Of a stretch of 64,000 bases of DNA, positions 49,342 through 59,156 are shown piece after piece. The notes beneath the pieces are model-generated. The model saw only the letters and a list, made by a program, of their open reading frames with translations, searched no databases and had not been told where the DNA came from. The position numbers and the translations under genes are program-made. Numbering within the stretch: position 1 is the first letter of the stretch; every line of letters starts with the position of its first letter. The stretch is taken from positions 1 through 64,000 of the forward strand of contig JASANZ010002271.1 of NCBI GenBank assembly GCA_030849805.1, in the 5' to 3' direction. This DNA comes from Sergeia podlipaevii. Taxonomy: Eukaryota; Euglenozoa; Kinetoplastea; Trypanosomatida; Trypanosomatidae.

Positions 49342-49682
49342 ACTAGCAGTAGCAGCAGCAAGAATGAAAGAGGGTATCTAGCGCATCAGTAGGGATGTTG
49401 GAGAGGATAACACAGTGTGGGTGGAGATGAATGCGTACTTAACCTAAAGGACGAATAAAAGCAAGTTGTGATCGGTGCAATGTACACTTGGAGGATGGCG
49501 ATACCTTTGCGATTCTTTTTATTTATTTATTTTTGCTTCATAATCACAGCTCTTCCTTTTTCAACTTATTTTCAAATTTTTTCTGATATATGTTTCTTTT
49601 TTTTCACAGTAGGTAGGTTGCTCTACTTTACCCATAAACAGTTAGGCAATACGCACCTGTCAGTGTCTTAATCATCACCATC
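49342..49682 (+). other. intergenic UTR sequence
   Basis: AGC repeats near 49346-49360, then T-rich sequence with a tract ending in AG at 49608-49609; 5' UTR about 73 nt. Nothing else seen. Confidence 0.6.
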
Positions 49683-50273
49683 ATGACTTCTTCTGCGGAT
49701 CTCTTCAAGAAGTTTACGCTTCAGAACGTGGCTCAGATCGCCAGTAGCACCCGCAAGGAACAGATTGAGGTGCGCGCGGAGCTGATGGAGCAGTTCCCTT
49801 CTCTAGAGAAGCACTGGGAGGAGATCTTACCCAAGAAGAGCGACATTTATATCATCCGCTGTCAGGGCCAGGTGCACTGCATCACGCTTGTCAGTCCTCA
49901 ACCCGAAGTGCTCTTCTTTAATCACCACGACGGACCCTATATGCCGCACCTGAAGCTTCTCCACAAGTATCCGTTTATGCTCAAGGGACATCAGGTGGAC
50001 ATTGGCGGCTGCAGGTACGTTATTTCTGGCGCCAACGTGATGTGCCAGGGCATTACTTCAGAGGGCGGCGTGCTAGAGCCTGACATGCACCGCGGTGAGG
50101 TAGCGGCGGTGTACATAGAAGGGAAGGAGCACGCTGTTGCGGTTGGCACGATGCTGATGACCTCAGACGAAATCAAGGAAAAGAACAGCGGTCCTTGCAT
50201 TGAGAATGTGCATTACATGGACGATGGTCTTTGGATGAATCCAATTCTGAGTGCCTCGCACATTAGTGTGTAA
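49683..50273 (+). CDS. MCTS1: MCTS1/Tma20-like PUA-domain protein
   Basis: The 196-residue protein fits the MCTS1/Tma20 family over nearly its whole length: FKKFTLQNV, a helix QIEVRAELMEQFPSLE, MPKK-like LPKKSDIYIIRCQG, LFFNHHDGPYMPHLKLLHKYPFMLKGHQVDIGG, VISGANVMCQGITSEGG (PUA core), EGKEHAVAVGTMLMT, and the ending IENVHYMDDGLW. The family length is about 181-185 residues, so this one carries only a short extra tail. In other eukaryotes MCT-1 with DENR acts on 40S subunits in reinitiation and tRNA/mRNA release. The protein is cytosolic and cannot carry out catalysis. Confidence 0.96.
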   Translation: MTSSADLFKKFTLQNVAQIASSTRKEQIEVRAELMEQFPSLEKHWEEILPKKSDIYIIRCQGQVHCITLVSPQPEVLFFNHHDGPYMPHLKLLHKYPFMLKGHQVDIGGCRYVISGANVMCQGITSEGGVLEPDMHRGEVAAVYIEGKEHAVAVGTMLMTSDEIKEKNSGPCIENVHYMDDGLWMNPILSASHISV

Positions 50274-50747
50274 ACACGCTTCCTTCTTTTTTTTCGCTCT
50301 TTTTTTTTTTAGTTGGTCACTTGGGGTAATTGTTGTGTGCGCGTCCGTCGTCTAAATCATGAGAATGCTAAATGATACCAGACTATTATATATATATTTG
50401 ATACCTGCTTCTGCGTGCCTGTCTGTGTGCGTGTATGTGTACATGTACACTTATGGGGCTACTTCTCTTCACATTTTATGCACCGAGGTATTTGCACCCA
50501 CCCTTCTTTCTTTGGCCTATGTGTGTCTATCAAAATGATATTTTCATTTATTTATTTTTTCGCTTCTCTCTGTGGTGTATTTTTAGGTGTTTTGCGAGTA
50601 TCTAGCTGTGGGGGGGGGGAGGTTTATCTTCACCACCACTAGGCAATTGGATTATTGTTTATCTCTAAGCAGATTAAATTAGTTGTTCTAACGGAGGAAA
50701 AACAGAGAGGAATAGTAAAAAATAGTGAAACAAAGCAAGTACTAAGT
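50274..50747 (+). other. intergenic UTR sequence
   Basis: T-tracts near 50288-50310, TA repeat near 50388-50397, a pyrimidine-rich stretch near 50541-50584 with AG at 50585-50586, and further AGs at 50641-50642 and 50669-50670. A G-run lies at 50610-50618. The frame before ATG 50748 has only a TTG (50655). Confidence 0.55.
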
Positions 50748-52568
50748 ATGCTACAATGGTTTGGCCCCGCTAGACTGCAGTACCTGCATGGAGTTCGGGC
50801 CACTCCTGGTGGATCGGCAGCGGCGTTGCTGGATGGATATCTTCAGCAGAGTGCGAGCGCCAAGCGTGCTGCTAACATGCCAGTATCACAACGCTTTTTC
50901 TATAATCAGAACAACAATAATAGTGAGAGCGAAGCTCAGTCTCAGCGGCACAACATGATCCAGTTACGTCTTGGTGCAGCGCAGATGCTGGCCTCTACTG
51001 AAAACCGTATCGGCAACCTCAACGAGGCGCATCCCTTGTACTACGCGCAGACCGTTCCTCGCGCGGCGGGCCTGTGCGTGCCGCTCGTGCTGGCACTGAA
51101 GCACTTGAACATTTCACGTCTGACGGAACTCCAGGGAGCTCTCATCCCCCTCATGCTGAAAGGTAAGCACGTCATTGCACACTCGGAAACTGGTACTGGT
51201 AAGAGTTTTGGTATTGCTCTAGCGGTCGCCAACCGCATCATACGCGACAATCTGAATTACCGACTCCACACTGTCATTCTAGTTCCCACCGAGGAGCTTG
51301 CGCTGCAATATGACAAATGGTTCAGGCACTTTGGTGGATGCACCTCGCAGGTGGTGCAGGCGGCTGTAGAGAGCATCCCTCTAGAGACACAGTTAGCGAG
51401 GCTGCACAACGTCCAGCCGCATGTGCTGGTCGGCACACCACAGCGTATCGCCGATATCAACCGCCTCAGCAAGAACATTATTGGCGAGAAACTTCGCAGG
51501 AAGGTAGACTGCGTGGTGCTTGACGAGGCAGACCTCATTCTTGAGGCGGATATTACGTATGGCAGGCAGCGTCTTACTGGCGCCAACCTGGTAGACCGCC
51601 TGTTCAGGAGCAACAGAGAGGAGGTACCCGCGCAGTTGGTGGCCGCCAGCGCAACCGTCGACGGCATCACAGCGCAGACGTTGAACGCATGGACCCGCAA
51701 CGATAAGGCGGTGCGGCTGACCACCAGCTTTGTGGAACATACGATCCCACCTACAATCTGCTTTTATATGTTTGCGGCCACTCGGAGTCACCCACTTCCG
51801 CACGCCCTAGAGACTATCTTGCGGCTTATCTGTCGTCAGAATAGTCGGCCGCGGGTACTGCTCTTCACCAATGCTGAGGAGGTGCAATCGGTGTGTCAAG
51901 TGCTGAACAACGAGATCAAGTTTAGAGCACCGGAGGCTGCGGCGTACCTTGCGGGGGGCCACCCTCAGCATCCACGTAACTTTGCTGCTGCACTTCACTC
52001 TCTACCGCAGGATGCTGGTGAGGAGGTTGAAATCAAGCGCGGAGCAAAGAAAAGAATAGCAGGGCACAGTTTGGCGGGGAGCCATCATGAAACCGCATCA
52101 GCCAACGTACGGCCGCATCAAATCATCAAGTCTAAAGGGGACGTGTATGTTCGCAACAACAGCACTCTTTCCGCTATGAACGATGGCGCACTGCTGGTAG
52201 GCGTGGCAAGCTACGAGATGAGCCGCGGCCTACACGTCACCGGCGTCACCCACGTCATCATGTACGGGGAGTGTCCACCCTCTACAGAGTTTGTGCACTG
52301 TGCCGGACGTACCGGCCGCATGGGAGCGTCTGGTGACGTCATTGTTCTCTTCCCGCCTTCCTCTGGGCGTGCCTTGCAGCAGGTGTGCAGGTCGGTTGAA
52401 CTAGAATTCTCCCCAGGAAAGTTGGAGCACGTGGAGAAACTCTTGAATGATGGCAATGGCTTCTCAGACAGTAGCTCGCTCCATACACTAGCCGAGGAGA
52501 ACAGAATGCTGGAGGAGGACTTGCGGTTACAAAAAATTCAGTATCTTGTCAATGATGCCCAGCACTGA
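50748..52568 (+). CDS. DEAD-box RNA helicase, possibly mitochondrial
   Basis: The protein has 606 residues. The motor motifs are intact: Q-motif-like region near LNISRLTELQGALIP, motif I SETGTGKS (about 146), LVPTEELAL (Ia), TPQRI (Ib), DEAD (about 258), SAT (about 301), LLFTNAEEVQ, and motif VI HCAGRTGRMG (about 516). The second lobe contains a long insert (about 410-465, rich in Gly, Ala, His and Lys). The N terminus (MLQWFGPARLQYLHGVRA) is basic and aromatic and could be a mitochondrial import signal. Trypanosomes have many DEAD-box factors in mitochondrial RNA editing and ribosome assembly, but the target cannot be inferred from the sequence. Confidence 0.92.
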   Translation: MLQWFGPARLQYLHGVRATPGGSAAALLDGYLQQSASAKRAANMPVSQRFFYNQNNNNSESEAQSQRHNMIQLRLGAAQMLASTENRIGNLNEAHPLYYAQTVPRAAGLCVPLVLALKHLNISRLTELQGALIPLMLKGKHVIAHSETGTGKSFGIALAVANRIIRDNLNYRLHTVILVPTEELALQYDKWFRHFGGCTSQVVQAAVESIPLETQLARLHNVQPHVLVGTPQRIADINRLSKNIIGEKLRRKVDCVVLDEADLILEADITYGRQRLTGANLVDRLFRSNREEVPAQLVAASATVDGITAQTLNAWTRNDKAVRLTTSFVEHTIPPTICFYMFAATRSHPLPHALETILRLICRQNSRPRVLLFTNAEEVQSVCQVLNNEIKFRAPEAAAYLAGGHPQHPRNFAAALHSLPQDAGEEVEIKRGAKKRIAGHSLAGSHHETASANVRPHQIIKSKGDVYVRNNSTLSAMNDGALLVGVASYEMSRGLHVTGVTHVIMYGECPPSTEFVHCAGRTGRMGASGDVIVLFPPSSGRALQQVCRSVELEFSPGKLEHVEKLLNDGNGFSDSSSLHTLAEENRMLEEDLRLQKIQYLVNDAQH

Positions 52569-52946
52569 TCAACACTGGACAGCAGGTTATGCGACTTGTT
52601 GTTGTTGTTTATTTTATTTATTTTTTTTCGTGTGGTGTGTGTGGCAAAAGCTGCCCTTGTATACTATTCGTTAACAGAGAACATACATCACATCACATAC
52701 GCTTTGCAATGTAACTAAGCCACTAGCACACCTCCACGGAAGCACACCGGAGGATTGGCATGATGTAGATACAATTCAATTTTTGTATCTGCGAGTAGTC
52801 AGCTCTCTCTATCTCTCTCAACCTTTCTTTTTCTTTTCTTTGAATGGTCACACTAAATTCTATCTTTAACAGTATGTATGTATGGGTCTACTAATTGAGC
52901 CAGGGTGTGTGCGCAACATTTAAAGTCAACATATATTCATAGCTAC
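52569..52946 (+). other. intergenic UTR sequence
   Basis: T-tract near 52620-52629, a pyrimidine stretch at 52801-52842, and AG at 52871-52872 as likely acceptor. The frame upstream of ATG 52947 begins with a GTG (52905), not used. Confidence 0.6.
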
Positions 52947-54041
52947 ATGTATACTGCAACTGCAGATACATTCACTGCACCAATAGATGTCCTGATCCCG
53001 CCTTTATACAAGCAGAATGCTCCCTCAGCTGTGTGTGCAGACTCTACAATTGTGATCGACTACGGTGATGCCGCACCGAGCAGTGAGGGGTATTCATACG
53101 TGACAAACGTTTCTTGTGCACACGCGTGGATGCGCTCTAGCACGATAGAACCAACTGCTGCCGCAGTCCGGAACACAAAGCAGGCACTCTTGTCAGCCCT
53201 CTTTGGGGTGGCGGGGGATATCGATGATGGCGGTGGGGCAGATGGCGGCATGGTTGGAGCAAGGGCACTGCCCACACCGTCATTGGCAGAGGAGGTCACA
53301 ACTCGAGTGCGTGATGGCCTTTGTGATGCCACGCACGTCACCTCGCCACAGATTTTTACGCGCATGATCGCGCTTGTACTGGCCAGTCGTACGGATCCAG
53401 CACGTGCGCTGGTTGGGTGCGTGACCGCGATTGATCTTAGTTACACCTATCTAGGTGTTGTGGGCAAGGGAGGGCCTCCTCTTCAGTTTGACGAGAACGG
53501 AAATGCCATTCTCAATGTGCAGGAGACTCGGCAAAACAACCGTGGTGCAGAGCAGGGGAATGCGGTGCGTTTCTTTCCAGATCAGCGCCTGCCGCTCTCC
53601 CGCACTCCACGCAAGATCATCAAAGAGGTGGAGCAGCGCAGTCTGGCGCTTTGCTATGTAGCGCCACTTTTGTTCAACCCAGGAGGTCTCAAGTACGATA
53701 TTACCCACTTGCTGTGCACTCACTGCCGCTTCACTGACCACGATGCCCGAGCTCTCGCCGTCATTCTCCGTAAAGGGGGTGATGGAGGCAGCAGCAGCAG
53801 CATCAGTGGCAAGTACAAGTGCTCTTTGAAGGTAGTGGACCTGAGCAGCAATAGAATCACGGACTGTGGCGCGGAGGCACTCAAGGACTCACTCAAGTAC
53901 AACTCAACAGTAGTGCAACTGACTTTAACAGATAACACCGGCATCAAGAACCGCAAGAAGGTTCTAGAAAGTATTGCAAAGATACTGAGGCGCAACAGCA
54001 AGGGCAAGTCCTCACGTCCATGGTATCGACGATTGCTATAG
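52947..54041 (+). CDS. leucine-rich-repeat protein, RNase-inhibitor-like repeats
   Basis: The protein has 364 residues. The first half shows no recognisable domain, with a Gly/Asp-rich loop near 90-105. LRR-type stretches appear in the C-terminal half: VTAIDLSYTYLGVVG, CTHCRFTDHDARALAVIL, KVVDLSSNRITDCGAEALKDSL, and VVQLTLTDNTGIKN. The last two have the spacing of ribonuclease-inhibitor-type LRRs (LxxLxLxxNxI-x-x-x-G-x-x-x-L). Such LRR proteins in trypanosomatids are commonly structural or regulatory components of the cytoskeleton or flagellum. It is unlike the irregular Cys-type LRR fragment at 1996-3118. No catalytic motif is seen. Confidence 0.8.
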   Translation: MYTATADTFTAPIDVLIPPLYKQNAPSAVCADSTIVIDYGDAAPSSEGYSYVTNVSCAHAWMRSSTIEPTAAAVRNTKQALLSALFGVAGDIDDGGGADGGMVGARALPTPSLAEEVTTRVRDGLCDATHVTSPQIFTRMIALVLASRTDPARALVGCVTAIDLSYTYLGVVGKGGPPLQFDENGNAILNVQETRQNNRGAEQGNAVRFFPDQRLPLSRTPRKIIKEVEQRSLALCYVAPLLFNPGGLKYDITHLLCTHCRFTDHDARALAVILRKGGDGGSSSSISGKYKCSLKVVDLSSNRITDCGAEALKDSLKYNSTVVQLTLTDNTGIKNRKKVLESIAKILRRNSKGKSSRPWYRRLL

Positions 54042-54450
54042 TCAGAGAGAAGGGAGGGAGTATCGAGTATTGTATAGTAATGAATGAATGTGTGCATGGC
54101 CCTGTGTGTACGCGTGTGCTCACAGATCAAAAGAGGGGAGGGAAATAAAACTCTGAAAAGTACATGTCTTGCGAAGGGAATGCTTGCATATTCTTATTAT
54201 GATTATCACTCTCGGAAGCTCCCATTTCATGTTAACACTAGTCGCTGCTCTCTTTACTTCTTAATGTTGCATGGTGACTGCATGTTGTCATTGCTTGTTT
54301 GTTTGTTCTCTTTAGCGCAGCATTATATCTTTAGTACCGCCTTCTCGTGTGTGTTGGTGAGCATCTCCCTGTAAACTCTTTATACGGTCGAGACCGTTTC
54401 ACATTTCTTTCTCTCTACATATATATCATACTGGTGATATTGAGATCGTG
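54042..54450 (+). other. intergenic UTR sequence
   Basis: AT-rich with a pyrimidine tract at about 54396-54418 and AG at 54443-54444, 6 nt before the next ATG. The codon GTG at 54448 precedes ATG 54451. Confidence 0.55.
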
Positions 54451-54894
54451 ATGAGCACCCCAGCGGCATTGCCTGCTCTGGTGATGCCATCAGCTCTCGA
54501 GGCGTTAGTCACGGTCGTTGAGCAGCAGACCAAGTCAACTGCTGGGTCAGAACTCCACTCAAGCTCCTTTATCCCAGACCCAGTTCCTACAGAGCAACTG
54601 CTTATGCAGATAGACACGCTCTGGGCTCATTATCTTCGTGTGGTGGAGCACACCGCTGCCTCTCTTGCGCCTACACGCAGCGGTGCCGAGGACCATAGCA
54701 GTGGCAATGTAGTGAAGGCTGAGCTTGCGCGCATGGAGGAGTGTGCACGTCGGCTTCAGGATGGAATACGGAGCAAAATACAGCAAACTGTTCGGTTTGA
54801 AATGGTTCAGGCACTGCGTACTGAGGTGGAGGAGCGCAGCCACGCAGTGGCAAAGATGCAGGCAACTCTGGATAGCGTGAAGCGACAGCTGTAG
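54451..54894 (+). CDS. small helical protein of unknown function
   Basis: The 147-residue protein is not recognised. It is Ala/Leu/Glu-rich and mostly helical, with a likely coiled coil at about residues 87-145 (ELARMEECARRLQDGIRSKI, then MVQALRTEVEERSHAVAKMQATLDSVK). Before that is a helix around LLMQIDTLWAHYLRVVEHTAASL. No signal peptide, membrane segment or catalytic motif is seen. Its place in the gene array, a splice acceptor a few bases upstream, and codon use like its neighbours make it a plausible real gene. A small dynactin-, kinetochore- or IFT-type subunit would look like this, but none can be named. Confidence 0.7.
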   Translation: MSTPAALPALVMPSALEALVTVVEQQTKSTAGSELHSSSFIPDPVPTEQLLMQIDTLWAHYLRVVEHTAASLAPTRSGAEDHSSGNVVKAELARMEECARRLQDGIRSKIQQTVRFEMVQALRTEVEERSHAVAKMQATLDSVKRQL

Positions 54895-55273
54895 CTCTGA
54901 CACGAATGTAAATGTGAATATATTGGAATATCCCCCCCCCCCCCCAAAAAAAAAAAAAAAAATTGAAAAGCGAGGGCTAAAATTAGAAATTTCCTTTTTA
55001 CACTTTTTTTTTCGCTTTTACTTCTGTACCTCTCTCTCTCTCTCTGCCTATTTAATGTCAATTTTTTTCTGACGAGTCGCGACAAACATCTATATTGTGG
55101 GGTCTTCATCTTACAATTTGAGCCTGCCCGCTTTAAGAAGTTTCATTTATCAATTTATTTTTCAGTGATACAGCATTTAACATATCATTTGATTGTTTGA
55201 GAAGAAAGAAATAGACGATAACTAGTACATATAAATATATTTATATAATCACAATTAACAACACCATAAAAGA
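54895..55273 (+). other. intergenic UTR sequence with homopolymer runs
   Basis: Starts with an exceptional C14-A17 run (54932-54962), then T-tracts near 55004-55013, (CT)n near 55031-55046, and T-rich sequence with AG at 55164-55165 as likely acceptor. Confidence 0.65.
54932..54962 (+). repeat. adjacent C14 and A17 homopolymer runs
   Basis: Fourteen C (54932-54945) directly followed by seventeen A (54946-54962) in the 3' UTR after the small helical protein gene. Exact lengths may be affected by sequencing error at homopolymers. Confidence 0.75.
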
Positions 55274-56560
55274 ATGGAAAACGCAGACGCATATCCTTTG
55301 AGGAAGGCCCACGCTGCCGATATTGGCACTCCCGCTGATGACGACCGGAAGCCTCAGGATAGCTTCATGTCGTCCAGCATCAAGGAGGTCAAGCAAGGAC
55401 TTCAGCATGTGACCGAGTTCGGTACTGGCGTGGTCGGTACCTCTGCCAAGGCAAGCGATGAAGGTCCTACTAAACCTGATACAGGCGTCACCGAATTTGA
55501 TCTGGCTGCCTACTCAAAGGAGGAGCTCGACGCTTCTATTCAGAAGAAGATTATGGGCCGCATGTTTTCCGCGTTCGATGTGACGCAGACCGGCTTTCTT
55601 GATCTGGCGAAGCTGAAGGAGTTCTGCACGTACTTAGGCCGCTCCCTTCCAGCGGACGCAAGCGAGCGCATCTTTACGGAGCTCAGCGCTATCGATGGCA
55701 AGATCACATTCAATCAGTTCTGGAATTGGTGGGTAAACAGGCCCGACGAGAAGCTCGTCCGCGATGCCTTTTCTCTCGTTTCCGCAGACTTTTCAGTGCC
55801 ATACCACCAGCAGCAGCTGAAGATTGAGGTGGAGGGAGAGATCTTTACCCCAACCTTCCGCGTCAAGTACTACTTTAAGGATCTTGAGAACGGTTATGAG
55901 CGTCAGGTCAGCCCCTGGCATGACATTCCCCTCTGGGTGCGTGACCCCGTCCGTACCAAGCCAGAGAATATTCCCGCCAACCGCTACAACTTTATCTGTG
56001 AGATTCCAAAGTGGACACGCGCCAAGTTTGAGATTGCCACTGGCGAGCCTTTCAACCCAATCAAGCAGGACATCAAGAATGGCGTCCCCCGCTTCTACAA
56101 GCATGGTGACATGATGTTTAACTATGGTGCCTTTCCCCAGACCTGGGAGAGCACTGAGGTTGTCTTTGAGGATGGCGTGTACGGCGACAATGACCCTATC
56201 GATGGCGTTGAAATCGGCATGAGGCAGATGCGTATTGGTGAGGTACACCCCGTGCGTGTGCTTGGTGTGTTAGGCATGATCGACGATGGCCAGATGGACT
56301 GGAAGGTGATCTGCATGTCCGTCAATGATCCGGTTGCTCGCTTCATCAAGGATATCAACGATGTTCCCAAGTACCTTCCTGGCTGCCTGGATGCCCTCCG
56401 TGAGTGGTTTCGTGTGTATAAGATTTGCCAGGGCGGTGTTGAGAACAAGTTTGCCTTTGATGGTGAGTACAAGGACAAGGCGTACGCCATGAAGGTAGTT
56501 GAGGAGTCGCACTACATGTGGGAGAACCTTCGCAAGATCAAGCGTAAGGAGAAGGTGTAA
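55274..56560 (+). CDS. VSP1: soluble inorganic pyrophosphatase with EF-hand (acidocalcisomal VSP1-type)
   Basis: The 428-residue protein hydrolyses pyrophosphate. The N-terminal extension (about 90 residues) precedes an EF-hand-like stretch at about 98-125 (FDVTQTGFLDLAKLKEF). The family I pyrophosphatase domain spans about residues 180-420: YNFICEIPKWTRAKFEI, QTWESTEV, the catalytic DNDPIDG (about 306-312), and ICMSVNDPVA. All catalytic Asp residues seem present. EF-hand plus family I pyrophosphatase is the hallmark of the trypanosomatid acidocalcisomal vacuolar soluble pyrophosphatase, which controls polyphosphate stores and growth. The C-terminal tail is basic (KIKRKEKV). Codons are strongly C-ending, as for an abundant protein. 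Confidence 0.95.
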   Translation: MENADAYPLRKAHAADIGTPADDDRKPQDSFMSSSIKEVKQGLQHVTEFGTGVVGTSAKASDEGPTKPDTGVTEFDLAAYSKEELDASIQKKIMGRMFSAFDVTQTGFLDLAKLKEFCTYLGRSLPADASERIFTELSAIDGKITFNQFWNWWVNRPDEKLVRDAFSLVSADFSVPYHQQQLKIEVEGEIFTPTFRVKYYFKDLENGYERQVSPWHDIPLWVRDPVRTKPENIPANRYNFICEIPKWTRAKFEIATGEPFNPIKQDIKNGVPRFYKHGDMMFNYGAFPQTWESTEVVFEDGVYGDNDPIDGVEIGMRQMRIGEVHPVRVLGVLGMIDDGQMDWKVICMSVNDPVARFIKDINDVPKYLPGCLDALREWFRVYKICQGGVENKFAFDGEYKDKAYAMKVVEESHYMWENLRKIKRKEKV

Positions 56561-56997
56561 AAAGGAAAAGAACAGAGATGATAAATAGCTGCTCCGCGTG
56601 TGTGGGCACTCATGAACGAGGAGACACAAAGGCCATTGTAAAGGTGCGTTTGCATCTAAGCGCACATACATATATACATATATATATACTCAAGTGTTGA
56701 GGCTACACAGAGTTATGTGCTCCTCTCTTCCCTCTTCACACCCTTATATTTATGCACACACGTACATGCTAGTTTTTGAAACGTACATCGATGTGGTATA
56801 TTCTCTTTTTCTTCTTCTCTTTTGGTTTATCATTATTCACGAGTGTATAAAGGTCCAAAAGCAGAAGAATCTACAGAAGAGGAGGAAGGCTATAGAAGGG
56901 AGGAGGGGGGGTAAAGAGCAATTAATTGCTCTGAGCGATCGTTAAATGTGGTACTGCTGTGGGTAAATCTCAGGCGATTTTGACCCCTTTCAACCTG

Positions 56998-57029
<32 letters not shown>

Positions 57030-58226
57030 ATGATGTTTGTAGTACTTATGACGTTGCGAAACGCGAGTGAACAAGAGAAAGACTGAAGGGGGAAAAAAAG
57101 GAATATAAAATAGGCGAGAGAGGAGTGTGTTCTCACATTATCAAAGAAAAATGAATAGACCACAAAAGGGATACCCAGTCCCATGAAAGCCTTTATTGAT
57201 ATGCGGATATGTTATCTACATATAGGTATGCTTTAGCCGTCCTTGCTGCTACAATGAAGAAGAGGGGGGAAAGGGGGAAAGGTCACAAAAAAAAAAAGAT
57301 ATATCTCATACAGAGAGAGTAGTAGCAGTATTAGTAGGGGAAGATGAGAGAGGAAACATCATGTAGGTACTGAACGAAAAGAAGGGAAAGTATTTCGTGT
57401 TTCTTTGGCTTTTCACATGTTTCATTTTATTATTATTACTATTTTCAAACATTTAATATTTTTGCGCGTCTGCCTTCAATGTACGCACACGCGCATGTGT
57501 GTGAAGCTTTGCAACTGCTCTCAGATTTTTTTCTCTTCCTCTTCTTCTGGGTTGACTTGCGTATGTGCTTGTGTGTGTGAGTGAGAGAGAATGTATTCTA
57601 TATCAAGTGATTTTTATGCCAATTCCTCTTCTACTGCTGTTTTGTTCTAAGAGGCGTGGTGTACATTTACGTCTACATATGTATGAGGAGAGAAAAGGGT
57701 CATTGAAGGGAGGGGGGGAGGGTGTAATAGGCAAGCGTCCCCAGAGTTGCTGCAACACAAGGGCACAGAACAACTCAGTGATGCCCTCCCCGCTAATACA
57801 TATATATGCTTCATCAAAATGCAAGACAATTATATATAAATGACAGTATAGATTGTTTGTGTGATTGTGAAGAAAGAAACTCTCTGCATCTTCCGCAACG
57901 CGGAACTCTATTTTTCATGGTGTAGAGAGGGAGCTATGGATGCTACCTTCTCTGGGCATGTCTATGGAATGGGGAAACGAAAGAAGTGTGTATGTAAGGC
58001 GTAGTAGCCACTGAAAGAGCTGAAAACTTGTTTTTCAGTTATTTTTTTTTTTGCGTTATGTTTACTTATTTATTTGTGTCATGATCACCTATCCTATTGC
58101 ACTAATTTTGTGGCATTACTCTCTCTCTATTCTCTCATGCTTTGTCTTGACTCACACATACACATAAAAACAAATAGAAAGTTGCATGCTGTTTATCGTT
58201 TTAGAATCTTCCTTTCTTTTGTAGTC
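56561..58226 (+). other. gene-free stretch of about 1.7 kb, purine-rich blocks
   Basis: This is the longest gap in the plus-strand array. It contains GA-rich blocks with G runs (56902-56910, 57263-57280, 57709-57721), (TTA)n at 56998-57029, A-tracts near 57288-57298, T-rich segments near 57415-57470 and a final pyrimidine tract with AG at 58223-58224. Only small, low-complexity open frames are present. I see no tRNA or other RNA-gene hallmark. Confidence 0.6.
56998..57029 (+). repeat. (TTA)n microsatellite
   Basis: About ten uninterrupted TTA units in the long gap downstream of the pyrophosphatase gene. Similar shorter tracts occur at 11378-11394, 58678-58698 and 62848-62868. Confidence 0.85.
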
Positions 58227-58439
58227 ATGCCACCAAAGAAAGAAGCCAAAGAAATGTCGTTTGCTGACATGCCTAGTGTGCAGACACTCAATGACCATCT
58301 TGACGCACGCACTCTAGCGCTAGAGGCAGAGAGGCGCGAGCTCTGTAGTCTTCTGGACAAACTAAAGAAGGACGAGCTGCAGCTGCGCGCGCGGATTGAA
58401 GACGAGCAAGGGAAGGAAATTGAAGCGGGCATGGTTTGA
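58227..58439 (+). CDS. 70-residue basic/acidic coiled-coil protein
   Basis: I do not recognise it. The ORF starts MPPKKEAKEMSFADMPSVQTL and continues as one long helix rich in Leu, Glu and Arg (LDARTLALEAERRELCSLLDKLKKDELQLRARIEDEQGKE) with heptad spacing, so a coiled coil is likely. The frame extends upstream to 58074, but a pyrimidine tract and AG at 58223-58224 end 2 nt before the ATG at 58227, which settles this start. Size and codon use are compatible with a small subunit of a larger assembly, for example flagellar or mitochondrial. Function is not inferable from sequence alone. Confidence 0.7.
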   Translation: MPPKKEAKEMSFADMPSVQTLNDHLDARTLALEAERRELCSLLDKLKKDELQLRARIEDEQGKEIEAGMV

Positions 58440-58808
58440 CTGCGTGCACGCGCATCTAGACTAGACACTCAATGACATACTTCGTGGACTTTTTATTGCT
58501 ACCTATTTCTCTGCTATAGCGTAACGAATCATTTGAAAGAAATTGTGGGCTATAAGAAGATATATTTTCTTTTAAAAAAAAAAAAATTTTATGTTTGATC
58601 TTGTAGGTTAGCATTCATTCAATATTATTTTTGTTCTCCCTTTTACTTCTTTCTTTTGTGTACTTAAAAAATATATAAAATAATAATAATAATAATAGTA
58701 CCGTATCCTGCACACTGCTGACACTCATTGGTTGATACAACAGCGCATCTTCACGCACACACACTATATATAAATAAACCGAAGGTAATTTTCTAAGTGA
58801 GAGAAAAC
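58440..58808 (+). other. intergenic UTR sequence
   Basis: A-run near 58574-58586, pyrimidine tract at about 58637-58660, TA-rich and (TAA)n sequence at 58678-58698. The frame upstream of ATG 58809 begins with a GTG (58797), not used. Confidence 0.55.
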
Positions 58809-59156
58809 ATGTTCCGTCGCTGCCTTCTCTCGTACTCCCCCAAGCCTCTCTCTGCCCCAGCAATCACTCAAGCTCTGCAGAATCTGCAAGGCTGGAGGGT
58901 GGACGGAAACTCAGTTGACACCATCGCCCGCGACTTCGTCTTCACGGACTTTATAGAGGCCATGACGTTCATGCAGCGCGTTGCCCCCGAATGCGAGAAG
59001 CTTGCGCACCACCCCATGTGGGTCAACGTGTACAACCGCGTTGGGGTGAAGCTCACCACCCACGACGCGGGTAATGTCGTTACGCAAAATGATATTGACT
59101 TAGCTACTAAGATGAATGAGATCTGCGCCGAGATGCACAAAGACCGAAGAAATTGA
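58809..59156 (+). CDS. PCD: pterin-4a-carbinolamine dehydratase
   Basis: The 115-residue protein dehydrates 4a-hydroxytetrahydrobiopterin in the recycling of biopterin. The family signature is clear: LQGWRVDG (about 26-33), FVFTDFIEAMTFMQRVA, HHPMWVNVYNRVGVKLTTHD (His67, His68 and His85 of the active site) and the ending DIDLATKMNEI. The N terminus MFRRCLLSYSPKPLSA has the composition of a mitochondrial targeting peptide. The size agrees with the family (about 100-120). Trypanosomatids depend on salvaged pterins, so this enzyme may act in pterin recycling rather than in phenylalanine hydroxylation; this is inference. Confidence 0.95.
   Translation: MFRRCLLSYSPKPLSAPAITQALQNLQGWRVDGNSVDTIARDFVFTDFIEAMTFMQRVAPECEKLAHHPMWVNVYNRVGVKLTTHDAGNVVTQNDIDLATKMNEICAEMHKDRRN

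Noticed and set aside
56561..58226. tRNA or other RNA gene in the long gap
   Set aside because: No B-box-like GGTTCGANNCC or cloverleaf stems were found by eye; a covariance search would decide.
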